A stretch of DNA of 64,000 nucleotides from Nitratireductor basaltis (GTDB lineage: Bacteria > Pseudomonadota > Alphaproteobacteria > Rhizobiales > Rhizobiaceae): NCBI RefSeq assembly GCF_000733725.1, contig NZ_JMQM01000002.1, forward strand, positions 124,001-188,000, read 5' to 3'. The notes beneath the pieces are model-generated. The model had not been told where the DNA came from. It saw only the letters and a program-made list of their open reading frames with translations, and made no database searches. A program made the translations under genes and the position numbers. Of the stretch, positions 1-9,069 are shown in pieces; the stretch's first letter is position 1; every line of letters begins with the position of its first letter.

Positions 1-884
1 TCATTGTGCTCGTCCATCGCATAGCCGACGGCATCTTCCGCCAGGCCGACATTCTGCACGCCGTAGTCGAACTCACCATTCTTCGCATCCATGAAGGAGC
101 CATAGACGGCGACATCGACCTTCTTGACCATGGAAGTCAGGACGCTGCCGGGGTGAAGTGCGTTCTGGTTGGAGTCGACGCCGATGCCAAGCTTGCCTGC
201 ATCGGCCGCGGCCTGAAGCACGCCGACACCCGTACCACCGGCTGCGTGATAGACCACGTCAGCGCCCTGGTCGATCTGTGTGCGGGTGATCTCGCCGCCC
301 TTGGTCGGATCATTCCAGGCCGAAGGCGTGTCGCCGGTATAGTTGCGAATGACCGTCACGTCCGGATTTGCGGCCTTTGCACCACCGACATAACCGCATT
401 CGAACTTGCCGATGAGAGGCACTTCCATGCCGCCGACGAAGCCGACCGTACCGGTTTCGGAGGCCATGGCTGCCAGAAGACCAACAAGGTAGGAACCTTC
501 CTGCTCCTTGAAGGTGACCGAGCGCACATTTGGCTGATCAACCTTGTCGTCGATGATGGTGAAATCCACGTCGGGATATTCAGGAGCAACCTTGTTGAGA
601 TACTCAACCCAGGTGAAACCGGCCATCACGATGGGATTGTGGCCGCGCTCGGCGAAGCGGCGAAGCGCCTGCTCGCGCTGTGCGTCGTTGGAGATTTCGA
701 ACTCGGCATATTCCACGCCGGTTTCTTCCTTGAAACGCTCGGCGCCCATATAGGCCATTTCGTTGAAGGACTTGTCGAACTTGCCGCCCAGATCGAACAG
801 CAACGCCGGGGAGAACTCCTCCTGCGCCATGGCCGTGCCGGTCAATGCGGTAGCAGCCAGAAGGCCGAGAACAATACGCTTCAT
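1..884 (-). CDS. BMP family ABC transporter substrate-binding protein (partial)
   Basis: The gene runs off the left edge, so only the first 294 or so residues are visible. It starts MKRIVLGLLAATALTGTAMA, a Sec signal peptide cut near AMA-QE. The mature part has the features of the BMP (basic membrane protein / PnrA-like) family: LLFDLGGKFDKSFNE near the N-terminus, then a periplasmic-binding-protein fold with VGFVGGMEVPLIGKFECGY and YHAAGGTGVGVLQAA in the second half. Family members are periplasmic receptors of ABC importers, often for nucleosides. Their ATPase and permease genes would lie to the left and are not seen. The substrate cannot be read from the sequence. Confidence 0.9.
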   Translation of the reverse strand, partial: MKRIVLGLLAATALTGTAMAQEEFSPALLFDLGGKFDKSFNEMAYMGAERFKEETGVEYAEFEISNDAQREQALRRFAERGHNPIVMAGFTWVEYLNKVAPEYPDVDFTIIDDKVDQPNVRSVTFKEQEGSYLVGLLAAMASETGTVGFVGGMEVPLIGKFECGYVGGAKAANPDVTVIRNYTGDTPSAWNDPTKGGEITRTQIDQGADVVYHAAGGTGVGVLQAAADAGKLGIGVDSNQNALHPGSVLTSMVKKVDVAVYGSFMDAKNGEFDYGVQNVGLAEDAVGYAMDEHN

Positions 885-1017
885 GTGATCCACACCCTGT
901 CGGTTACATCTTCGAGAACGGGCACGTGCCCGCTGCAGGCGGGAGTTCAGCTCCCGCTCGGGCAATACTGTTGCACGTGTGGTTGTAAAATTCACGCGGA
1001 ATTTTATTGCGCGCTGC

Positions 1018-1689
1018 TCATTCCCCAGCCGCGGCAGACGAGGGTGCGGGACAGACGACGCCGGTGCCTTTCAGGCCGCAATAGCCGCCCGGGTTCTTGG
1101 CCAGATATTGCTGATGTTCCTCCTCCGCATAGAAGAATTCCGGCGCTTCACGAATCTCGGTAGTGATACGGCCGCCGCCGGACGCATCCAGCGCCTTCTG
1201 ATAGGCGGCGCGGGAAGCCTTTGCCGCTTCGGCCTGTCGAGGACTGGTCGTGTAGATGGCCGAGCGGTAGGTGGTGCCAACATCGTTGCCCTGCCGCATG
1301 CCCTGGGTTGGATCATGTTCTTCCCAGAAGAGCTTCAGCAGGTCGGCATAGGATATCTCAGCGGGATCGAAGACCACTTTCACGATTTCGGCGTGGCCCG
1401 TCATGCCGGTCGTCGTTTCACGATAGGTGGGGTTGGGTGTGTAGCCACCGGCGTAGCCCACTGCCGTCACCCATACACCCGGCAGCTGCCAGAACAGACG
1501 TTCGGCACCCCAGAAACAGCCCATCCCGAAATAGGCGGTCTCCAGATGCTCCGGATAGGGCTCCTTGAGCGGATTGGCGTTCACATGGTGATGTGTGGCG
1601 GTCGGGATCGGCGCCTCGCGCCCAGCCAGTGCTTCTTCGCGCGCAGGCATCTTGCTCTTGCGCGACAGAAGATCGTTGAGAAAGAACAT
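1018..1689 (-). CDS. msrA: Peptide-methionine (S)-S-oxide reductase MsrA
   Basis: A 223-residue protein that reduces methionine-S-sulfoxide in proteins, repairing oxidative damage. The diagnostic MsrA active-site motif GCFWGAE, with its catalytic Cys, is near residue 57. It is followed by VGYAGG, the substrate-binding [12 protein letters not shown] and [22 protein letters not shown] chose the ATG at 1689 (MFFLNDLL); an in-frame extension upstream to 1965 is unlike any MsrA and runs antisense into the next small gene. A Cys near the C-terminus (GTGVVCPAP) could be the resolving residue. The 30-40 residue N-terminal stretch before the domain is common in rhizobial MsrA proteins. Confidence 0.95.
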   Translation of the reverse strand: MFFLNDLLSRKSKMPAREEALAGREAPIPTATHHHVNANPLKEPYPEHLETAYFGMGCFWGAERLFWQLPGVWVTAVGYAGGYTPNPTYRETTTGMTGHAEIVKVVFDPAEISYADLLKLFWEEHDPTQGMRQGNDVGTTYRSAIYTTSPRQAEAAKASRAAYQKALDASGGGRITTEIREAPEFFYAEEEHQQYLAKNPGGYCGLKGTGVVCPAPSSAAAGE

Positions 1690-1736
1690 GGTTTTCTCCT
1701 TCATCCGCCATTCAGCGGTTCGAGGACTGTTTCGTC

Positions 1737-2060
1737 CTAAAAGGTCTCTGCTGCCATTCCGCGCACACGCCGGGGCGGGCGTGATGCCATATAGAATACA
1801 AGCGCCAGTGCGGCGAAAAGCAGCCAGCCCGGCAAGGCCATGAGCGAAACGAGCACGGGGTCCCAAATGAAGCCCATCCCGTTCTGCGTGAAGTAATTCT
1901 CCATCCCGCTCAGCATCTGCGGGAACCGGGCGTTCCAGCTTTGCATCAGCGACGTGACGCTCCATTCTGCCGTGGCGATGGAGCGGGTTGCATCAACTAC
2001 CGCCATGATCACCGCGACAGACAGGGCGATCAGCGAAAAGAGATAGAGAATGAACCGCAT
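1737..2060 (-). CDS. Small two-helix membrane protein, uncharacterised
   Basis: A 107-residue protein with one hydrophobic helix at residues 3-23 ([20 protein letters not shown]) and a second at about 70-90 ([20 protein letters not shown]), ending in a basic RPPRRVRG tail. The region between the helices would lie on the periplasmic side. It resembles small conserved membrane proteins found in Hyphomicrobiales without known function. It lies upstream of msrA on the same strand, 47 bases away, so the two may be cotranscribed. Function is unknown. Confidence 0.7.
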   Translation of the reverse strand: MRFILYLFSLIALSVAVIMAVVDATRSIATAEWSVTSLMQSWNARFPQMLSGMENYFTQNGMGFIWDPVLVSLMALPGWLLFAALALVFYMASRPPRRVRGMAAETF

Positions 2061-2271
2061 GAGACGCTTTACCGACTGTTATCCTGTCCAACAAATAGGC
2101 CTGCCAAGGCCCCAAGACAATTGCGCATGCGCTTGAGCGCGTGATTTCGTGTGACTGACAAGGAAATGTCGCAAAGACGTCTTGGCATGAGCGGTCTTTT
2201 CGACTAGATGACCACCCGGACGCGTCATATGCGTCACCGGCAACGCGCCTCATCGGCGCTTCCGGATTTGC

Positions 2272-2361
<90 letters not shown>

Positions 2362-2387
2362 TCACCCCTGTTGCGAACCCGAATACA

Positions 2388-2408
2388 GGTCCCTCGCGGG
2401 GCCTTTTT
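2388..2408 (+). terminator. Rho-independent terminator after tRNA-Ser
   Basis: The stem GGTCCC (2388-2393) and GGGGCC (2398-2403) close a TCGC loop, followed directly by TTTTT. It lies 27 bases after the tRNA end. The rest of the interval to 2699 (about 290 bases) shows no gene or repeat that I recognise. Confidence 0.8.
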
Positions 2409-2699
2409 CCTTATGTGCCAAAGAAGTTTGCAGGAGCCATCCGCCCTTCGGAGACTGGCCTTGCGCGCGAGATCGGTCTGGACCTTGGCCACCGTCTCTT
2501 TCCGTTCTGCAAGACGCATTAGAAACTTTAATATCATTTAACGAACTCACGAGATCGCGCTGAACCGGCATCTTGCTGTTTTCAGCTTGTTCCGGCGCAG
2601 GTGGATACGCAACACGGACGGATTGGGGTTCGCGTGGCTTTGGGGGTCTTGTGTGAAGTCTCTGATGACAAACGCAGTTTCCGTCCCTAGCCTGGCGCA

Positions 2700-3536
2700 A
2701 TGTCGAACGGGCCTTGGACAGATCAAGAGAACGACCTGATCGTCGCGGATTACTTCGCGATGCTGGGCGACGACGTCTCTGGGCGTCCCTACAACAAGGC
2801 CGAGCACCGGCGCGGGCTTCTGCCGCTGTTGAACGGTCGCTCCGAGGGATCGGTCGAGTTCAAGCACCAGAACATCAGCGCCGTGTTGAAGGGGCTGGGT
2901 GAGGACTGGATCCCGGGTTACAAACCTGCCTTCAATTTCCAGATGACGCTGGTGGATGCCGTGGCACGATGGCTGGCGCTGAACCCGGCCTGGCTCGACC
3001 GCCATTCGGGTGCAGGAGCGCCGACTGGTCTGGCAGAGGCGCAGCCGATCTGGATCGGGCCGCCGCCGACACTTTCGAACCAGCCGCCGCCGCAGGAACT
3101 GGAGCAGATGCTTCATATCGCCCGCAAATTCGATGTCGCGGCGCGAGACGAGCGAAATCGCGCCCTCGGCCGTGCCGGTGAAGAGCGCGTTCTGGCGCAC
3201 GAACGTGCTGCCCTGAAATCAGCAGGCCGCGAGGATCTTGCGCGCAAGGTCCGGTGGGTGTCGGAGGAGGATGGCGATGGTGCCGGCTACGATATTGCCA
3301 GTTTCGCGCCGGATGGTCGTCCGCGCCTGATCGAGGTGAAGACGACGAATGGTTGGGAGCGCACACCCTTCCACATCAGCCGCAACGAGCTGGCCGTGGC
3401 CGAGGAACGGCGCTCGGAATGGTCCCTGTTCCGCCTGTGGAACTTCGCGCGCGAGCCGAAGGCGTTCGAGCTGCACCCGCCACTGGACGCGCATGTCACG
3501 CTGACCGCTACGTCCTTTCAGGCGAGCTTTTATTGA
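2700..3536 (+). CDS. DUF3883 domain-containing protein
   Basis: A 278-residue protein. The C-terminal half (about 165-278) fits DUF3883: GYDIASF near residue 199 and RLIEVKTTNG near 211 give the D...ExK pattern of a PD-(D/E)XK-type nuclease fold, followed by FHISRNELAVAEE. The N-terminal half (WTDQENDLIVADYFAML ... HRRGLLPLL) is a conserved extension often found with this domain. DUF3883 proteins occur alone or attached to restriction and helicase proteins; the biochemical role of the solitary form is unclear. The start codon has a weak ribosome site. It lies directly downstream of tRNA-Ser. Confidence 0.8.
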   Translation: MSNGPWTDQENDLIVADYFAMLGDDVSGRPYNKAEHRRGLLPLLNGRSEGSVEFKHQNISAVLKGLGEDWIPGYKPAFNFQMTLVDAVARWLALNPAWLDRHSGAGAPTGLAEAQPIWIGPPPTLSNQPPPQELEQMLHIARKFDVAARDERNRALGRAGEERVLAHERAALKSAGREDLARKVRWVSEEDGDGAGYDIASFAPDGRPRLIEVKTTNGWERTPFHISRNELAVAEERRSEWSLFRLWNFAREPKAFELHPPLDAHVTLTATSFQASFY

Positions 3537-3537
3537 G

Positions 3538-3562
3538 GGTCAGCGAAACGCCCGCTGACCCT
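3538..3562. terminator. Bidirectional terminator between DUF3883 gene and dctM
   Basis: A perfect 9-bp inverted repeat, GGGTCAGCG (3538-3546) and CGCTGACCC (3554-3562), with a 7-base loop. It lies between two convergent genes. There is no long U tract on either side. Confidence 0.55.
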
Positions 3563-3588
3563 GCTCCTGCCATGCCTGACCTGGGCCG

Positions 3589-4908
3589 TCAGACCCAGAC
3601 CTTTACCAGCCAGTAGCTGAGAGCCGGAAAGCTGATCAGCAGGGCGATGCGGGTGAATTCGGAAATGATGAACGGTACGGTCCCGCGAAAGATCTGGCTC
3701 CCGGGGATGTCCCGGGCGATGGCCGCGATGATGAACAGGTTCATGCCCACCGGCGGCGTGATCATGCCCACCTCGACCACGACCAGCGTCAGGATGCCGA
3801 ACCACAGCGCCTGGAATTCCGGCGTCAGCCCGAAATCGAGGCCCATCATCGTGGGAAAGAATACCGGGACCGTCAGCACGATCATGGACAGGCTGTCCAT
3901 CACGCAGCCCATGACCAGGTAGAACAGCACGACCATCAGCAGCACGGTCATCGGGGCAAAGTCGGACAGGGCGAAATAGTCGGCCAGTGCTGTCGGCAGC
4001 CGCGACAGGGCCACCGCAACGTTGAAGATGTCGGCGCCGAAGATGATGACGAAGATCATCGCGCTGGCACCTGCTGTGCCGATCAGGCTTTCGACCAGCC
4101 CCTCAAGAGTCAACGTGCGTGACAGAAGACCGGCGGCGGCGGTCAGGACCACGCCGATCGAGGCGCCTTCGGCCGGGGTGAAGAACCCGCCGTAGATCCC
4201 GCCCAGCACGATGATGAAAATGCTGACGATGTGCCAGATCTCGCCCAGGCTGCGGATACGGGTGCGCAGCGGCGCCTTGTCCTGCCGCGGTGCCTGTTCG
4301 GGATAGATGCGGACGTAAACCGCAATGGCAATGATGAAGCCGATGACGGCCAGGATACCCGGGATCGTGGCGGCAAGAAACAGCTTCACGATGTTCTGCT
4401 CGGTCAGCAGCGCGTAGATGATCAGCACGATCGACGGCGGGATGAGGATGCCAAGTGTGCCGCCCGCCGCCAGCGAGCCGGCCGCCAGGGCGTTGCCGTA
4501 ATTGTGTTTCTTCATTTCCGGAAGCGCAACGCGCGCCATCGTGGAGGCGGTCGCTATGGACGATCCGGAGATCGACCCGAACATTGCACAGCCCGCGACG
4601 CCGGCCATCGCCAACCCGCCGCGCCAATGCCCGATCCAGGCGTTTGACGCACCGAACAGCGCGGCCGAAATTCCTGTCCGGGTGGCCAGGTGGCCCATCA
4701 GGATGAACAGCGGGATGATGGCAAAATCATAGGACAGGAACTTGTCCGGCCAGGCGCTCGCGAGGTAGGCCTGAAGTGCGGCGGGGGACGAGATCGCCAT
4801 GTAGCCCGTTCCGCCGATCATCGCCATGGCCAGTCCGATGGGCGCGCGCAGTATAATGGCCAACAGCAGACAGATCGTCATGACGATGGCGATGGAGATG
4901 GGTTCCAT
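3589..4908 (-). CDS. dctM: TRAP transporter large permease, DctM subunit
   Basis: A 439-residue, highly hydrophobic protein of the DctM family (about 12 membrane segments), the usual size for the family. Recognisable parts are the N-terminal IVMTICLLLAIILRAPIGLAMA, SGSSIATASTMARVALPEM near residue 118 and GTLGILIPPSIVLIIYALLTE near 155, the Na+/substrate-handling signature region. TRAP permeases use the sodium gradient to import organic acids. The next gene upstream, dctQ, ends 3 bases before this start, so the operon is compact and reads dctP-dctQ-dctM on the minus strand. Confidence 0.93.
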   Translation of the reverse strand: MEPISIAIVMTICLLLAIILRAPIGLAMAMIGGTGYMAISSPAALQAYLASAWPDKFLSYDFAIIPLFILMGHLATRTGISAALFGASNAWIGHWRGGLAMAGVAGCAMFGSISGSSIATASTMARVALPEMKKHNYGNALAAGSLAAGGTLGILIPPSIVLIIYALLTEQNIVKLFLAATIPGILAVIGFIIAIAVYVRIYPEQAPRQDKAPLRTRIRSLGEIWHIVSIFIIVLGGIYGGFFTPAEGASIGVVLTAAAGLLSRTLTLEGLVESLIGTAGASAMIFVIIFGADIFNVAVALSRLPTALADYFALSDFAPMTVLLMVVLFYLVMGCVMDSLSMIVLTVPVFFPTMMGLDFGLTPEFQALWFGILTLVVVEVGMITPPVGMNLFIIAAIARDIPGSQIFRGTVPFIISEFTRIALLISFPALSYWLVKVWV

Positions 4909-4911
4909 TGA

Positions 4912-5451
4912 TCAGACCTCTGCGCCGGGCAAGGCAACGTCGTGGAGAATGAGGAGTTGGCAAAGCGCGATAACGCAGGAAATGCCCGAACCGATAATCG
5001 ATGGCACATAGGCCCACCACAGCGGCAGCCGCAGAAGCATCGAGCGGTCCCCGTAGTCCATCATGTCCAGCATCCCGTGAACGGTGAAGTAGCACAGCAG
5101 CGCCCAGCCTACCGCGAACAGACCCAGCCAGAGTCCATCAAGGGCAGCGGTGGCGCGGGTGGGAAGCCATGTGGTGAACAGGTCCACCATGACATGGTTC
5201 TTGGTGACCTGGCACAGGGGCAGGAACAGGCCGGCAGCAAAAACGCAGGACATGCTTACCATCTCGAAATCGCCACGGATGCCGCCGATGCCGATGTTGC
5301 GCATCATCACCGAGATGGTCACGGTCAGTGCCACGCCGAAGATGACCGCGCCGCCCATGGCGGCCGACAACCGGGCAAGCCGTTCCAGCCACACCAACAG
5401 GGGGGCGTTTCCGCCCCCCTGCCGTGGCCAGATCGCTGGCCAGACACTCAT
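4912..5451 (-). CDS. dctQ: TRAP transporter small permease, DctQ subunit
   Basis: A protein of about 179 residues with four predicted membrane helices, matching DctQ. I chose the ATG at 5451 (MSVWPAIW) rather than an upstream in-frame ATG at 5544. The longer form adds a polar leader that lies inside dctP, and a GGTGAG ribosome site precedes 5451. The start overlaps or touches the dctP stop at 5453, implying coupled translation. It includes VSMSCVFAAGLFLPLCQVTKNHVMVD, the conserved DctQ core. Confidence 0.88.
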   Translation of the reverse strand: MSVWPAIWPRQGGGNAPLLVWLERLARLSAAMGGAVIFGVALTVTISVMMRNIGIGGIRGDFEMVSMSCVFAAGLFLPLCQVTKNHVMVDLFTTWLPTRATAALDGLWLGLFAVGWALLCYFTVHGMLDMMDYGDRSMLLRLPLWWAYVPSIIGSGISCVIALCQLLILHDVALPGAEV

Positions 5452-5452
5452 C

Positions 5453-6502
5453 TCACTCACCCTGATCGAGCAGTTCGTTTGCCCGGGCAAGGATTGCTGC
5501 GCCGTCGTGACCTTCAGCATCCAGCGTGGCCTGCCAGTTGGCATAAACCTCCTGGGAAGCGTCGCGCCACCGGGCTATTTCCTCTGCCGGGATCTCCACG
5601 ATCTCGTTGCCATTCGATTCGACGACGTCGCGCCCGACAGCTTCGAATTCATCGTAGGTGCGGCCGATGCGGCGGGACAACTCCAGCCCGCTGTTGGCGT
5701 CGATGACGCCGCGCAGGTCGTCCGAAAGTCCCTCGTAGGCACCCTGGTTCATCAGCAGGATATTGGTGTTGGCGTAAAGGCCGCGGGCACCGGGCGCGGC
5801 TTCGCTGGACACGCGGGTCAGTTCCTGCAGCTTGAAGGCGGGCACAACCTCGTAGGGCAGGCAGCAGCCGTCGATGACGCCATTGGAAAGGCCCACGACC
5901 ATTTCGGTCACCGGGAAGAACACCGGTTCTGCGCCCAGCTTGGACAGCAGTTCGCCCATGCCCGCATTGGGGCTGCGGATCTTGCGCCCGGCCAGGTCGG
6001 CCGCCGAGGTGATCGGTGTCTCGCGCATGTGCAGCTTGCCCGCGTCGTGAGACCAGAATGCCAGCGGCTTCATTCCGGGGAATTCGTCCTGGCCGAACTC
6101 CTCGACCAGCTTATGCACGGCAACCGAGGTCTTTTCACCGTTGGTGACGAGGAACGGCAGGCCCATGGTTTCGGCGACCACGTAGCGTCCGGTGGTATAG
6201 GTCGGCAGCGCCCAGGCGACGTCGACGACGCCGTTGCGGACCTGCTCGGCCAGCTGCGGCGGCTGACCGCCCAACTGCATTGCCGGGAAGATCTGCACCT
6301 CGATGGCGCCATTGCTGGCCTCGGCCAATTCCCGAGCCCAGGGCTCGAAGAACTGCGTATGCATCGGCGCCACGGCCGGCAGGAAGTGGTGCAGCCGCAG
6401 CGTGACCTCGGCCGCCCTAGCGCGGGTCAAGAGGGCAGGCGTGGCAAGGGCCGCGCCCATGCCGGCCAGCACGTGGCGGCGGTTGGGTTTCGTGAATGTC
6501 AT
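5453..6502 (-). CDS. dctP: TRAP transporter substrate-binding protein, DctP family
   Basis: A 349-residue periplasmic receptor. The leader PNRRHVLAGMGAALATPALL carries an RR motif followed by a hydrophobic stretch and ARA-A, so export through the Tat pathway is likely. The DctP core is visible: FLPAVAPMHTQFFEPWARELAEAS, AGRKIRSPNAGMGELLSKLGAEP and MVVGLSNGVIDGCCLPYEVVP. It delivers substrate to DctQM encoded just downstream. The ligand is unknown, but the neighbouring D-2-hydroxyacid dehydrogenase suggests a hydroxy- or keto-carboxylate. Confidence 0.92.
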   Translation of the reverse strand: MTFTKPNRRHVLAGMGAALATPALLTRARAAEVTLRLHHFLPAVAPMHTQFFEPWARELAEASNGAIEVQIFPAMQLGGQPPQLAEQVRNGVVDVAWALPTYTTGRYVVAETMGLPFLVTNGEKTSVAVHKLVEEFGQDEFPGMKPLAFWSHDAGKLHMRETPITSAADLAGRKIRSPNAGMGELLSKLGAEPVFFPVTEMVVGLSNGVIDGCCLPYEVVPAFKLQELTRVSSEAAPGARGLYANTNILLMNQGAYEGLSDDLRGVIDANSGLELSRRIGRTYDEFEAVGRDVVESNGNEIVEIPAEEIARWRDASQEVYANWQATLDAEGHDGAAILARANELLDQGE

Positions 6503-6535
6503 AATGGGTCTCCTCCCCGTTACATTGTCAGATAG

Positions 6536-8032
6536 TCATGGTTGCCAAGATCTCCCCGTACCGACCTCCGTGGAGGCAAGCGGGATCAGCTTGCCCGGGT
6601 TCATCAGGTTCTGCGGGTCCAGCGCGGATTTGATACGCCGCATCACGGCCAGCTGGCCGGCGTCCTTGTATCTGAGCATCTGGTCCAGCTTGCTCTGCCC
6701 GATGCCATGTTCGGCGCTGAATGATCCGTTGAGGCGGGCGACCTCGTCCATGATCGCAGCGCGCATCGCGTCCATCGGCAGATCGGCGGGATCCTGGCCT
6801 TCAGCGCCCATTACCGCGTAGTGCAGATTCCCGTCGCCAAGGTGCCCGATCACCAGCGAGCGGAAGCCAAACCGCGCGGCTTGTTCCTTTGCCGTCGCAA
6901 CGAAGGAAGAGAGATGCTTGAGTGACAGCGAGATGTCGAAGATTTCGGCCACGCCGGCGTGGGTGATCCCCTCGAGAACCATTTCCCGCATTGTCCACAG
7001 ATCCTGCCGCTGCTGATCGTTGCGGGCGATGGTGGCGTCCAGGATCAGCTCCTTCTCGACCAGATCGGCCAAGAGGGTCAGCACGTCAACCTCCAGCGCG
7101 CGGGCGCCTTCCTCGTTGAGCTGCGCATCCATTGGTCGGCTGGACGCGACCTCCAGCAGGATACCGATCTCGGCGGGACCCTCCAGCGGCGAACGGATCG
7201 CCGGATTGTAGGTGCAGATCGCGTCGATCACCGGCTGCGGCATGAATTCAAAGGCCTCGACTGCCCCGCCGGTGTGGTCCTGTACCCGGTGCAGCACGGT
7301 GAGAGCGGCATCGAGGTCGCTCACGGAAAGAAAGGCCGTCGTGCGGACAAGCGGCTGCGGCAGGGTTTTCAGGGTTGCGGCGGTGATGATGCCAAGGGTC
7401 CCCTCGGCACCGATCAGCAGGTTGCGCAGGTCGTATCCGGTATTGTCCTTGCGCAGGGCGGACAGTCCGTTGACCACCGTGCCATCCGGCATCACGGCCT
7501 CGATCCCGAGGCAGAGGTCACGGGCGTTGCCATAACGCAGGACGTTGGACCCGCCGGCATTGGTGGACAGGGCTCCGCCAATCATGCAGCTGCCCTTCGC
7601 GCCGAACATCAAGGGAAAGGCCAGGCCAGCCTCGGCGACCGCGTCCTGCAATGTCTCCAGAATGCAGCCCGCTTCCACAGTGACGGTGCGCCCGACCCTG
7701 TCCATCTCGCGTATCGCGGTCATCCGTTCGAGCGACATGACCAGCGCAGCGCGTTCCCTCATCGGCACGCTGCCTCCGCACAGGCCGGTGCGGCCGCCCG
7801 CTGGCACAACGGGGATCCCGTGTCCCGCACACAAGCGCACGAGGTCGGATACCTCAGCTGTGCTGGAAGGGAGCGCCACGGCAAGGGGTGTCCGGAAGTA
7901 GGCCCCGGACCAGTCACGGCCGTAGGGCTTCACCGCATCTGCGTCTTGAAGGAAGTGACGCGGACCCACGACACCGATGCAGGCTTCGAAAAATGCGTCC
8001 AGCGTGTCGGCTTTCGGCTTGGCGACAGACAT
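6536..8032 (-). CDS. FAD-binding D-2-hydroxyacid dehydrogenase (GlcD/D-lactate dehydrogenase type)
   Basis: A 498-residue flavoprotein of the vanillyl-alcohol-oxidase fold. The FAD (PCMH) domain occupies about residues 50-230: PLAVALPSSTAEVSDLV, VVPAGGRTGLCGGSVP and GGALSTNAGGSNVLRYGNARD. The FAD-oxidase C domain includes VIGHLGDGNLHYAVM and FSAEHGIGQSKLDQM, whose His residues are typical of metal-dependent D-2-hydroxyglutarate/D-lactate dehydrogenases. The ATG at 8032 has GGGAGAGG at a good distance; an in-frame ATG at 8044 does not. It probably oxidises the hydroxyacid imported by the TRAP system encoded downstream on the same strand. Confidence 0.9.
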   Translation of the reverse strand: MSVAKPKADTLDAFFEACIGVVGPRHFLQDADAVKPYGRDWSGAYFRTPLAVALPSSTAEVSDLVRLCAGHGIPVVPAGGRTGLCGGSVPMRERAALVMSLERMTAIREMDRVGRTVTVEAGCILETLQDAVAEAGLAFPLMFGAKGSCMIGGALSTNAGGSNVLRYGNARDLCLGIEAVMPDGTVVNGLSALRKDNTGYDLRNLLIGAEGTLGIITAATLKTLPQPLVRTTAFLSVSDLDAALTVLHRVQDHTGGAVEAFEFMPQPVIDAICTYNPAIRSPLEGPAEIGILLEVASSRPMDAQLNEEGARALEVDVLTLLADLVEKELILDATIARNDQQRQDLWTMREMVLEGITHAGVAEIFDISLSLKHLSSFVATAKEQAARFGFRSLVIGHLGDGNLHYAVMGAEGQDPADLPMDAMRAAIMDEVARLNGSFSAEHGIGQSKLDQMLRYKDAGQLAVMRRIKSALDPQNLMNPGKLIPLASTEVGTGRSWQP

Positions 8033-8075
8033 AACCTCTCCCAAGGGCCTCCTCCGGCCCTGCTCCTGAAACTAC

Positions 8076-8086
8076 CATGTTACATG
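8076..8086. promoter_or_regulatory. Candidate GntR-type operator
   Basis: A perfect inverted repeat CATGT-T-ACATG in the 129-base divergent interval between the dehydrogenase and the GntR regulator. A second, weaker repeat, AAGT-CAATCA-ACTT, spans 8097-8110. Short palindromes in this position are typical operators of FadR-subfamily repressors. The assignment is by position and symmetry only. Confidence 0.45.
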
Positions 8087-8161
8087 TTAAGTGCAGAAGT
8101 CAATCAACTTGTGCTATGGAGCAGACGGTGATTTCTTCGATCACTCTGAAAGGGGTTGTTC

Positions 8162-8854
8162 ATGAAGCCAATTCCGGCCGCACCGTCATTGATGATGCAA
8201 ACTGCCGATCGGATACGCGAAGCGATTATCCGAGGTGAGCTGAAGCTCGGTTCGAAGGTGTCGGAGCAGCGGTTGGCCGATGTGCTGCGTGTGAGTCGGT
8301 CCCCGGTGCGCGAGGCGCTGGCCGTGCTTCAGATGGAGGGGCTGATCAACGTGCTGCCAAAGCGCGGGTCATTTGTGTTCACCCCTGATTTAAAGATGGT
8401 CTCCGACCTGTGCGATCATCGCGCCGTCCTGGAGGCTGCCTGCCTGAGGTTTGCGATCCGCGACCACCACGACGTATTGATGAAGAAGATCCGGCATGGT
8501 CTAGACGACATGCAGCGCGCCATCGATGCAGGGGACAATATCGCCTATTCCTTCGGTGACATGACCTTTCACAAGTCGATCGTGGAGAGCAGCGGCAACC
8601 GTTCGATCGCGTCGGCCTATACCCGGACGATCGGACCGCTGATGGCGGTGCGGACAGACATCATCAAGTCCAACAAGGCGCATATGGACGTTTCCATGCA
8701 CGACCACCTCGAACTGGCGGCGGCCTGCGCGGAGAAGGATATCGACAGGGCCGTTGATATCGCCACCCGGCACATCATGCGCCTGCCAGCTTCTTTCGTG
8801 ACCATGCTCGAGAATGACTCAAGCCCCGCGCCTCGTGAGTTGTCGCAACTGTGA
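8162..8854 (+). CDS. GntR/FadR family transcriptional regulator
   Basis: A 230-residue regulator. The N-terminal winged helix has the GntR signature ADRIREAIIRGELKLGSKVSEQ and VSRSPVREALAVLQMEGLI (residues 15-70). The C-terminal FCD ligand domain includes RAVLEAACLRFAI and TFHKSIVESSGN, with metal-site-type His/Asp residues. The ATG at 8162 follows GAAAGGGG (8148-8155); a TTG two codons earlier overlaps that ribosome site. Divergent from the dehydrogenase-TRAP operon, it most likely represses it until the substrate or a metabolite binds. Confidence 0.92.
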   Translation: MKPIPAAPSLMMQTADRIREAIIRGELKLGSKVSEQRLADVLRVSRSPVREALAVLQMEGLINVLPKRGSFVFTPDLKMVSDLCDHRAVLEAACLRFAIRDHHDVLMKKIRHGLDDMQRAIDAGDNIAYSFGDMTFHKSIVESSGNRSIASAYTRTIGPLMAVRTDIIKSNKAHMDVSMHDHLELAAACAEKDIDRAVDIATRHIMRLPASFVTMLENDSSPAPRELSQL

Positions 8855-8901
8855 AGCACGACCGCGTCATCTTCCGTACGCAAATCCTGATAAGCAATCT
8901 G

Positions 8902-8929
8902 CCCCTGATCGTCTGCTGATCGGGGTTCC
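8902..8929 (+). terminator. Possible terminator after the GntR gene
   Basis: The sequences CCCCTGATC (8902-8910) and GATCGGGG (8918-8925) form a hairpin with one bulged base, followed by TTCCT. It lies about 48 bases after the stop codon. The rest of the 215-base interval to 9069 shows nothing else that I recognise. Confidence 0.4.
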
Positions 8930-9069
8930 TGCAACATCCCTTGTACTGGGAGGCTTGATCCGGGCTCCGCAACTTCGACCAGCGCATTTCCCGCTCACTG
9001 CAAAATGCATGCAGGCAGAGCGGTTGTTGCTGATGACATCCGCCGTGGAGCAGCCTTGGAGGCCCTGAT

